Shown here: positions 1 through 4,877 of the stretch, in pieces
How the letters are laid out: the number at the start of each line of letters is the position of its first letter
Numbering within the stretch: position 1 is the stretch's first letter
NCBI GenBank assembly: GCA_041494805.1
Contig: JBGQBN010000086.1
Location: 1-10,972 of the forward strand
DNA length: 10,972 nt
DNA from: JBGQBN01 sp041494805
GTDB lineage: Bacteria > Acidobacteriota > Terriglobia > Terriglobales > Acidobacteriaceae
Direction of reading: 5' to 3'
Notes under the pieces: generated by a model
What the model saw: the letters and a program-made list of their open reading frames with translations, nothing else
What the model was told of the DNA's origin: nothing
Databases searched by the model: none
Made by a program: the position numbers and the translations under genes

Positions 1-546
1 CAGATCATCGCTTACGAATCAGGGGTCACACAAACGGTGGACCCGCTGGGAGGATCATACTCCTTAGAAACCTTAACCCTCCAAATGGAAAAGGGCGCGT
101 TCGACTACTTTGGCAAACTGGACTCGATGGGCGGCATGGTGAAGGCCATCGAGCGCGGATATCCGCAGAGGGAGATTGCCGAAGCGTCCTACCAGTACCA
201 GCGCGCGGTCGAGGCGAAAGAGAAGATCATCGTCGGCGGAAACGAGTTCGTGGTTGAGGAAGAGCGGCCGCACACTCTTTACATTGACGAAAGCGTTGCG
301 CGCCACCAGTCGGCGAAGCTGAAAGCCCTGCGCGCCCGGCGGTCGAATGAGGAAGTCCGGCGGCGGTTGGATGCGCTGAAGGAAGCCGCGGCGCAGCAGC
401 CCCAAGCTGGGACCGACGGTAACATTTCGCCGGCGAATACGATGCCGTACATCGTGGACGCGGTGCGGGCGTATGCGACCGTGGGTGAGATCTGCGAGGC
501 GCTGCGCGAAGTGTATGGGACGTATACGGAAGCGAGCATTACGTAG
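1..546 (+). CDS. Methylmalonyl-CoA mutase large (catalytic) subunit, C-terminal part
   Basis: The reading frame is open from base 1, so the 5' end lies outside the window; about 181 codons remain before the TAG at 544-546. The fragment begins with QIIAYESGVTQTVDPLGGSY, a segment highly characteristic of the TIM-barrel domain of B12-dependent acyl-CoA mutases. It continues with GGMVKAIERGYPQREIA and YQYQRAVEAKEKIIVGGNEF, and ends with the helical tail VRAYATVGEICEALREVYG. The family isomerises (R)-methylmalonyl-CoA and succinyl-CoA in the propionyl-CoA route. No B12-binding domain follows in frame: the chain stops just after the tail helix, and the cobalamin domain is encoded separately at 2887-3315. 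This is therefore the split (large plus small subunit) form. A related mutase (isobutyryl-CoA or ethylmalonyl-CoA type) cannot be fully excluded, because the substrate-specificity residues lie upstream of the window. Confidence 0.93.
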   Translation, partial: QIIAYESGVTQTVDPLGGSYSLETLTLQMEKGAFDYFGKLDSMGGMVKAIERGYPQREIAEASYQYQRAVEAKEKIIVGGNEFVVEEERPHTLYIDESVARHQSAKLKALRARRSNEEVRRRLDALKEAAAQQPQAGTDGNISPANTMPYIVDAVRAYATVGEICEALREVYGTYTEASIT

Positions 547-733
547 CCGGATGCTACTTCTCAAAAGAGACTGGCTGGAGGAATTCCCATCGTCTCGGCC
601 AGCGAAGCGGTGGCCCGGTGGCAGGTGAACGTTGGTCTGGAAGATTGGCAGCACGAAACCGACCAAAACGGGAATCTCGCGAGCTGCTTTCGACGTCATC
701 GGCAAGGAATCTCACCCTCTTCGGCTTATGATT
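547..733. other. Gap between the mutase large subunit and the ORF6N gene; no gene recognised
   Basis: About 190 bases with no convincing coding sequence. The frame of the downstream ORF6N gene is open back to 632, but the residues it would add resemble no ORF6N N-terminus I know, and the normal family start matches ATG 758. I see no terminator with a T-tract after the mutase stop and no confident promoter. Confidence 0.4.
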
Positions 734-754
734 GAGGTCACAAATTGTGACCTC
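734..754. promoter_or_regulatory. Perfect palindrome just upstream of the ORF6N gene start (candidate operator)
   Basis: The arms gaggtcacaa (734-743) and ttgtgacctc (745-754) are perfect reverse complements around a single central A. The site ends 3 nt before ATG 758, so a bound protein, or an mRNA hairpin, would cover the translation-initiation region. The outer bases gaggt/acctc and inner caa/ttg are shared with the longer palindrome inside the gene at 990-1018. A role as an autoregulatory operator is inference. Confidence 0.5.
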
Positions 755-757
755 CAA

Positions 758-1402
758 ATGAAGAAACGACAAACCGCAAAGCTGCTCCGTATGCCGAAGC
801 GCCGCGGAACGCCGGTCTTCTCCGTGGAGTCGCGAATCCTGTTGCTTCGCCGTCAGAAAGTCATTCTCGACACGGACCTCGCTGAACTTTATGGCGTTTC
901 AGTCAAGCGTCTCAACCAGCAGGTCAACCGCAACCGCGAGAGATTCCCCTCCGACTTCAGGTTCCAGCTCTCCGCCAAGGAGCACGAGAGTTTGAGGTTG
1001 CAATTTGCAACCTCAAACGGGAGACGTGGCGGACGGCGCTATCCGCCATATGCCTTCACCGAACACGGCGCGATCATGGCCGCGACCGTGCTCAATTCCG
1101 AGCGCGCGGTCCAGATGAGCGTTTTTGTCGTGCGCGCATTTGTGCGCCTGCGAGAAATGCTGGCCACGAACTGGCGGCTTGCCGCCAAATTCAACGAACT
1201 GGAGAGCCGCCTGGAAACGCACGACACGGCCATTCAGGAGATCATTGAGGCCATCAGGGAACTCATGGTTCCTGAAAAAGGTCGCGCCGCGGGATGGGAT
1301 TTCAGCTTCCCGCAGCGAAACCCTAAACCGGGCAGGAGTGCACTACATCTGGCTATTTCGCGCGCTGCCGGTAGAGGTTCTCGTCCACTTGCCGCGCCAT
1401 AG
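758..1402 (+). CDS. ORF6N-domain DNA-binding protein
   Basis: A 214-residue protein. From about residue 23 to 135 it matches the ORF6N domain, named from a phage N15 protein and found in phage and chromosomal DNA-binding proteins: RRQKVILDTDLAELYGV, NRNRERFPSDFRFQLS, then GRRYPPYAFTEHG and RAFVRLREML. A coiled, Glu-rich helix follows (ELESRLETHDTAIQEIIEAI). I chose ATG 758 because MKKRQ... leads straight into the domain as in relatives; the frame is open to 632 and ATG 728 and 793 are alternatives. No clear Shine-Dalgarno is seen, and a perfect palindrome occupies 734-754. The last 17 codons overlap the 3' end of the convergent sulfotransferase gene. Family members usually end soon after a short Pro/Lys-rich stretch with an IGF-like motif; here GWDFSFPQRN is followed by about 25 extra low-complexity residues, so the true C-terminus may have been lost. 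It lies between the two mutase subunit genes and looks like an inserted accessory gene. Its cellular role is unknown. Confidence 0.85.
   Translation: MKKRQTAKLLRMPKRRGTPVFSVESRILLLRRQKVILDTDLAELYGVSVKRLNQQVNRNRERFPSDFRFQLSAKEHESLRLQFATSNGRRGGRRYPPYAFTEHGAIMAATVLNSERAVQMSVFVVRAFVRLREMLATNWRLAAKFNELESRLETHDTAIQEIIEAIRELMVPEKGRAAGWDFSFPQRNPKPGRSALHLAISRAAGRGSRPLAAP
990..1018. repeat. 29-nt perfect palindrome inside the ORF6N coding region
   Basis: The arms gtttgaggttgcaa (990-1003) and ttgcaacctcaaac (1005-1018) are exact reverse complements around a central T. In the reading frame it encodes the residues LRLQFATSN just before the conserved GGRRYPPYAFTEHG block. Its core is related to the upstream palindrome at 734-754, differing at two positions per arm. 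Confidence 0.8.
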
Positions 1403-1916
1403 CTTCGACATCGAGTGGCACCTGCAAAAACTTCGCAATGCTCTCTGCGGTCTTTTTAGGCTCGCGCAAGACCTCGTGGTACTGCACTCGGCTCACTTTG
1501 ATGTTGGGTTTGCTATTGAGGGAGACGTGGACCTGGTACAGGTGATCCCGAAACGCACTCGTCACCACGGAAGCGTCCACTGAGGGATCGAAGGTCCCTC
1601 GCCGGCGCAGCATTTCGTCCTGGGATGCCATCACTTCGGGCAGCGGGCGTTGCATGAAGATGACACGGTACTCGTACTCTGGCGGTAGTGAAAGCAGCAG
1701 CTGGGAGATCACTTTCACCGCTTTGCCTTCGCCTTCGGCAATGAGAGCAGGGTCCTTGGGAAGCTGCTTGATGCGTTCCCACTCGAGATAGCCCTTCGGG
1801 TTATCGACGTCGGCGCGGCGTTCGCCATCGGAGAGGATGGGCATGCCGCCCGCAGCCAGCATCTGCATCATGAGAGAAGTACCCGAACGAGGCAGGCCCG
1901 AAACAATTGTGATCAT
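1353..1916 (-). CDS. Small sulfotransferase-family (PAPS-binding P-loop) protein
   Basis: A 187-residue protein on the minus strand. Near the N-terminus, after MITIV, it has GLPRSGTSLMMQML, the 5'-phosphosulfate-binding loop of the sulfotransferase fold (RSGTS). A mid-region strand, YRVIFMQRPLPEVMASQ, matches the second PAPS-contact region (R-P-x-x-x-x-x-S) of the family. The C-terminal helix FLQVPLDVEAMARQVDENLY also resembles bacterial sulfotransferases. The family moves sulfate from PAPS to a hydroxyl or amine, but the substrate cannot be told here. The chain is shorter than most full-length members (often 250-300), so it may be a minimal family member, or a P-loop relative that does not transfer sulfate. 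ATG 1916-1914 is supported by an AAGGA Shine-Dalgarno (1925-1921 on this strand). It converges on and overlaps the ORF6N gene by 50 bp at its 3' end. Confidence 0.8.
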   Translation of the reverse strand: MITIVSGLPRSGTSLMMQMLAAGGMPILSDGERRADVDNPKGYLEWERIKQLPKDPALIAEGEGKAVKVISQLLLSLPPEYEYRVIFMQRPLPEVMASQDEMLRRRGTFDPSVDASVVTSAFRDHLYQVHVSLNSKPNIKVSRVQYHEVLREPKKTAESIAKFLQVPLDVEAMARQVDENLYRQRAK

Positions 1917-1920
1917 GAGT

Positions 1921-1925
1921 TCCTT
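1921..1925 (-). promoter_or_regulatory. Ribosome binding site of the sulfotransferase gene
   Basis: On the minus strand AAGGA lies about 4 nt before the ATG at 1916-1914. It is one of the few clear Shine-Dalgarno sequences in this window and fixes this start. Confidence 0.65.
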
Positions 1926-2023
1926 TTTGGGAGTTCGCAGGCGTTGTATCCCTCTTGCGCTCTGGTGAAGTTAACGAGTTAACCACAAACTTCCGGGCAA
2001 AATCCAGAGCGGGCAGGGCCTTG

Positions 2024-2075
2024 GCTCGGGGACTCCGAGCTGCACTCGCTTAGCCGGGCGAGTCGCCCGTCCCCA
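2024..2075. repeat. Two-hairpin palindromic (REP-like) element, copy 1
   Basis: gctcgg (2024-2029) pairs with ccgagc (2035-2040); alternatively cgag (2036-2039) pairs with ctcg (2045-2048). This is followed by the perfect stem cgggcga/tcgcccg (2055-2061, 2063-2069) and then tcccca. The wording gagctgcactcg matches gagcttcactcg in the copy at 10637-10681, and the order small hairpin, large hairpin, CCCCA is the same. It lies in the divergent gap between the sulfotransferase and DNA glycosylase genes. Confidence 0.65.
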
Positions 2076-2103
2076 AACCGGAAGATTCCGCACCAGCAAG
2101 AAT

Positions 2104-2128
2104 GCGGGCAAGAGTGCCCGCACCACAC
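2104..2128. repeat. Palindromic element, single hairpin of the same style
   Basis: gcgggca (2104-2110) pairs with tgcccgc (2115-2121) over a 4-nt loop, followed by accacac. The stem plus trailing CCACA resembles the large hairpins of the elements at 2055-2075 and 10656-10681. It could place the glycosylase promoter under its influence, but no -10/-35 pair is convincing here. Confidence 0.55.
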
Positions 2129-2171
2129 GGGTCTGCTATCCTCTTTGGCCTGAGCGCAGTCCAACCTCTGC

Positions 2172-2771
2172 ATGCGAAAAGCTGTCAACCATCTCAAGAA
2201 ATCCGATCCGGTGCTCTCCGCCATCATTGAGCGCGTCGGGGCGTGCCGCATGGAGTTTGGCCCGCCGGAGTTTCATAGTTTGGCCGAGGCGATCGTCCAT
2301 CAGCAATTGAATGGGAAAGCAGCCGTAACCATTTTCAAGCGCTTTGCCGCGTTGGCTGGTGAGCCGATTACGCCGGAAGGCATTCTCAAGCTGACCGACG
2401 CGCAGCTGCGTTCCGTGGGCTTGTCGAAGCAGAAGTCGTCCTACCTGAAAGACATGGCCCAGCGCGTGGCCCGTGGCGAGCTCGATTTCTCGCGTCTGCC
2501 GGAGATGACGGACGACGAGGTCATCCAGCATCTGACGCAGGTCAAAGGCGTAGGCGTGTGGACGGCGCACATGTTTCTGATGTTCACTCTGCGGCGTCCC
2601 AATGTGCTGCCTACGGGGGATTTCGGTATCCGGATGGCGATCAAGAAACACTACAAGAAACGCAAAATGCCCAAGCCAGAGCAGATGGAGAAGATCGCCA
2701 AGCGCTGGGAGCCGTATCGGTCGGTCGCGTGTTGGTATTTGTGGCGGAGCTTGGATATTAAAACAATGTAG
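2172..2771 (+). CDS. AlkA-like DNA-3-methyladenine glycosylase (HhH-GPD family)
   Basis: A 199-residue cytoplasmic base-excision repair enzyme that would remove alkylated bases such as 3-methyladenine. FHSLAEAIVHQQLNGKAAVTIF (about residues 34-55) is the typical first helical block. VKGVGVWTAHMFLMF is the helix-hairpin-helix that grips DNA, with Trp-Thr in place of the Lys-Thr of bifunctional lyases, so monofunctional AlkA-type chemistry is expected. The catalytic Asp is D150 in VLPTGDFGIR. There is no C-terminal four-cysteine iron-sulfur motif, which excludes the Endo III/MutY branch. The length suits the short bacterial AlkA forms that lack the N-terminal domain of the E. coli enzyme. The ATG is preceded by no clear Shine-Dalgarno. 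The gene is unrelated in function to the mutase genes around it. Confidence 0.9.
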   Translation: MRKAVNHLKKSDPVLSAIIERVGACRMEFGPPEFHSLAEAIVHQQLNGKAAVTIFKRFAALAGEPITPEGILKLTDAQLRSVGLSKQKSSYLKDMAQRVARGELDFSRLPEMTDDEVIQHLTQVKGVGVWTAHMFLMFTLRRPNVLPTGDFGIRMAIKKHYKKRKMPKPEQMEKIAKRWEPYRSVACWYLWRSLDIKTM

Positions 2772-2772
2772 C

Positions 2773-2849
2773 GATTGCAGATTTCAGATTGTAGATTGTA
2801 GATTTTAGGTTGCATATCTCGGCAAGGCCAAATCTACAATCTGCAATTT
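2773..2849. repeat. Inverted AT-rich intergenic repeat
   Basis: attgtagattgtagattt (2788-2805) pairs 17/18 with the reverse complement of 2830-2847. The left arm contains tandem gattgta/gattgca units. It begins right after the glycosylase stop and lies upstream of the mutase small subunit gene. The transcript could fold into a long hairpin, but no T-tract follows, so a classical terminator is not supported. Confidence 0.6.
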
Positions 2850-2886
2850 CCCTCCCCCTGTGCTCCCTTGTGCCCTCTGTGGTTAA

Positions 2887-3315
2887 ATGGAAGCGATGAC
2901 TGAGCAGAAAATCCGTGTGCTGGTTGCCAAGCCCGGCTTGGACGGACACGATCGCGGCGCCAAGGTCATCGCTCGAGCCCTGCGCGATGCCGGCATGGAA
3001 GTGATCTACACCGGTCTGCGGCAGACGCCGGAGATGATCGTCAGCGCTGCCCTTCAGGAAGACGTCCACGTCATCGGGCTGTCGATTCTGTCGGGCGCGC
3101 ACAACGCCATCGTGCCGCGCGTGATGGATTTGCTCAAGCAGAACAAGATGGACGATGTGCTGGTCGTGGTGGGGGGCATCATTCCCGATCAGGACGTGGA
3201 CGCTCTCAAGAAAGCCGGCGTGGCCGCCATTTTCCAGCCGGGCACGGCCATGGACGATATTGTCCAGTTCCTCCGCGCCCATGTGAAGCCGCGCGGCGTC
3301 CCCACGGCGGGTTGA
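2887..3315 (+). CDS. Methylmalonyl-CoA mutase small subunit, cobalamin-binding domain
   Basis: A 142-residue Rossmann-like B12-binding protein. AKPGLDGHDRGAKVIARAL carries the DxHxxG signature, with H21 as the likely lower axial cobalt ligand. LSILSGAHNAIVPRV and VVVGGIIPDQD are the later cobalamin-contacting loops, and AIFQPGTAMDDIVQFLR the final helix. The length equals the C-terminal domain of fused mutases, so with the large subunit at 1-546 this forms the holoenzyme for methylmalonyl-CoA to succinyl-CoA. ATG 2887 is used; ATG 2896 (MTEQKIRV) is an equally plausible start, with GGAAG close before it. The stop overlaps the start of the next gene (TGATG). The gene is separated from its partner by about 2.3 kb of unrelated genes. 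Confidence 0.93.
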   Translation: MEAMTEQKIRVLVAKPGLDGHDRGAKVIARALRDAGMEVIYTGLRQTPEMIVSAALQEDVHVIGLSILSGAHNAIVPRVMDLLKQNKMDDVLVVVGGIIPDQDVDALKKAGVAAIFQPGTAMDDIVQFLRAHVKPRGVPTAG

Positions 3316-4046
3316 TGGCTGAGATCAGCACCTCTCGTCTGCGCGACATCCTCGCGCGTACCATCGGGCCCACTCCCTGGTATTGGAAAACTTTCCCCCC
3401 GCTGAATTCCGCTGCTGGCCAGCGCTTCGTTTGGACTCACCATGGCGAGCAGGGACCGCTCGGCTACGTGGTTTCGCTTGGCTTGGAGCAGGAGCCGGAT
3501 AAACCGCGTCTGGCCCTCAACACGTATTGCCGTCCTTTTCTTGTTTCCCAAGCGCAGCTGGGGATCTGGTGTCCGGAAGGGAGAAGCATCCGCTTCGTAG
3601 GCTTCGAGCTGGATCAGCTGCAAGCATTTGACTTTGCCGAGATTGCCGGCTGGTTCAAACAATCTTCCGAACGCATCTACGCCGCGACGGCACCTATCGC
3701 TGATTTTGAGGTTCCCCTCCCTCTGACGCCGGGCACACACAAGATTGATGTTCCGGCAGAGCTTCGCGCCGTGGATGAACTGATTGTGCCCACTACTTAT
3801 CCCGCCAAGACGCACGACCATCCTGCTTTCGCCCTGTACGTTTTCTATTTGCAGGCGGGTCTGGTCGAAGTGCTGCCGCAAGAGTGGTTCACGGCCAGCC
3901 AATATGACGTGGGCCATCAGTGGATCACGCGGGCCGCCCGCGATCCGGAGTCACACCGCATCTTTGGCGAGGGCTTCCGCATGGGCAGCTTCCTGCTCGA
4001 GGAAGACGGATGCCGGCTGGAGAAGTGGATGGAAAGAAGCAGATAG
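3315..4046 (+). CDS. Uncharacterised protein coupled to the mutase small subunit gene
   Basis: I do not recognise a family for this 243-residue protein. It starts at ATG 3315, whose A is the last base of the mutase TGA, so translation is probably coupled; a TTG at 3312 is the only nearby alternative. No signal peptide or membrane segment is visible, so it should be cytoplasmic. It is rich in aromatic residues, for instance PTPWYWKTFPPLNSAAGQRF near the N-terminus, ALYVFYLQAGLVEVLPQEWF, and YDVGHQWITRAARDPESHR near the C-terminus. The middle looks like alternating strands (RLALNTYCRPFLVSQAQLGI). Base composition and codon use resemble the neighbours, so I see no sign of recent transfer. Position suggests a link to B12-dependent or propionyl-CoA metabolism, but that is inference only. 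Confidence 0.8.
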   Translation: MAEISTSRLRDILARTIGPTPWYWKTFPPLNSAAGQRFVWTHHGEQGPLGYVVSLGLEQEPDKPRLALNTYCRPFLVSQAQLGIWCPEGRSIRFVGFELDQLQAFDFAEIAGWFKQSSERIYAATAPIADFEVPLPLTPGTHKIDVPAELRAVDELIVPTTYPAKTHDHPAFALYVFYLQAGLVEVLPQEWFTASQYDVGHQWITRAARDPESHRIFGEGFRMGSFLLEEDGCRLEKWMERSR

Positions 4047-4091
4047 CACTTAGCATCTAGCTTTTGGCTCTCTCTAGCTCCTAGCTTGCTG
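4047..4091. repeat. Short intergenic repeat with three ctagct units
   Basis: ctagct occurs at 4057-4062, 4074-4079 and 4081-4086 directly after the stop of the uncharacterised gene. The wording (tagcatctagcttttggctc) resembles dispersed intergenic repeats of this kind of genome. No terminator hairpin with T-tract is evident. Confidence 0.35.
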
Positions 4092-4114
4092 TCGGCCAAC
4101 CTCGCCCTGTTCGT

Positions 4115-4231
4115 TTAGTGCACCGGATAGCCTGGCTCGCCGGGCAGGTGGTCGTCGACCTTGAGCACTTTCATTCCGGGCTTGACGTCCTGGGGGCTGC
4201 CATCCGTTTGGCTCTCATGCCGGTTCCTTCC
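4115..4231 (-). pseudogene. 3' remnant of a minus-strand gene (C-terminal end only)
   Basis: Reading the minus strand, an open frame ends at the TAA 4117-4115 with the well-formed tail VKPGMKVLKVDDHLPGEPGY followed by PVH. This looks like a genuine protein C-terminus rather than noise. Upstream the frame meets a stop at 4234-4232 and has no usable start beyond the internal Met, so the gene lacks its 5' part. The break lies where the enoyl-CoA hydratase remnant begins. I cannot name the family. A chance open frame of about 39 codons is the alternative. Confidence 0.35.
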
Positions 4232-4754
4232 TCAGAACGTGAATGCCAACTGACTCTGCACGCCGTTCAGGTCCGGCTTGCCCTTGGCGCGTGAGGCGCG
4301 GCCGCTCATCATTACGGGAAATCAGAAGTTCTTTTCCGCCGGCGCAGATCTGGGCGAGATTGCGGCCCTGACCAGGCCGGCGGCCGGTGAATTTTCCAGG
4401 ATGGGGCAATTGTTGATGAATGCCGTCGAGTGCTTTCCTGCCCCGGTGTATGCGGCGATTACGGGGTACTGCATGGGGGGCGGGCTCGACCTGGCTTTGG
4501 CATGCCATCCGAGAATCGCCTCGCCACATGCCAGCTTTGGACATCACGGGGCGGCATTAGGTCTGATCACCGGCTGGGGCGGGACACAGCGTTTGCCGCG
4601 GCTGGTGGGAAATGCCAGGGCGTTGCAGATGTTTGTGGCGACGGAGAAGGTTCACGCCACGGACGCCTTGCGCTATGGTTTAGTCGATACAGTAGTCCAG
4701 GATCCCGTGGCGGAGGCGGTGCGCCGTCTGGTCGCCATGGAGGCCCGGGGTTAG
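4217..4754 (+). pseudogene. Enoyl-CoA hydratase/isomerase-family gene, 5'-truncated and probably frameshifted
   Basis: From about 4296 the frame reads RPLIITGNQKFFSAGADLGE, then YCMGGGLDLALACHPRIASP and LGLITGWGGTQRLPRLVGNA, the crotonase-fold core with both oxyanion-hole loops. The usual first 50 or so residues are missing: the frame closes at TGA 4251-4253, leaving only TTG 4278 as a start. In another frame 4217-4291 reads ...ECQLTLHAVQVRLALGA then TGA. Removing the single T at 4292 would join this to EARPLIITG, giving a family-like sequence, so one inserted base explains the break; even then the N-terminus stays short. The two catalytic glutamates of classical hydratases (FGxPE and the AMExV position) are Gly in FGHHGAALG and Gln in ALQMF. 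It precedes the MCC cluster but is probably dead, or a non-hydratase crotonase. Confidence 0.7.
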
Positions 4755-4824
4755 CTGGGCTTGAAATTCGAATGCCCAGGACTCTTCTCGGTCTCTCCGC
4801 GACTCTTCCGCCAACGACGCCACA

Positions 4825-4852
4825 TTGCGCGGCCCGGCTCCGCTGGTATACC
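4825..4852 (+). promoter_or_regulatory. Possible sigma-70 promoter of the leucine-degradation cluster
   Basis: TTGCGC (4825-4830) and TATACC (4847-4852) are separated by 16 nt in the gap before the carboxylase ATG at 4878. This would give a leader of about 20 nt. The match is modest and based on E. coli consensus, so confidence is low. Confidence 0.3.
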
Positions 4853-4877
4853 GTAAACAGTTTCCAGTCCACGACCC

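Noticed and set aside
73..705. 210-codon minus-strand open frame opposite the mutase fragment
   Set aside because: Arg/His-rich shadow of the mutase coding strand; no motif or start signal.
632..757. N-terminal extension of the ORF6N protein
   Set aside because: The added 42 residues resemble nothing in the family, and the palindrome at 734-754 is better explained as upstream DNA; ATG 758 fits relatives.
2024..2128. CRISPR-like repeat cluster
   Set aside because: The units are palindromes of different sequence with no regular spacers and no cas genes.
1353..2771. A defence island formed by the ORF6N protein, sulfotransferase and glycosylase
   Set aside because: The three genes are on mixed strands, are not coupled, and each has an ordinary stand-alone role; nothing links them into a system.
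2773..2849. Rho-independent terminator after the DNA glycosylase gene
   Set aside because: The hairpin is AT-rich and not followed by a T-tract; it reads as a dispersed repeat.
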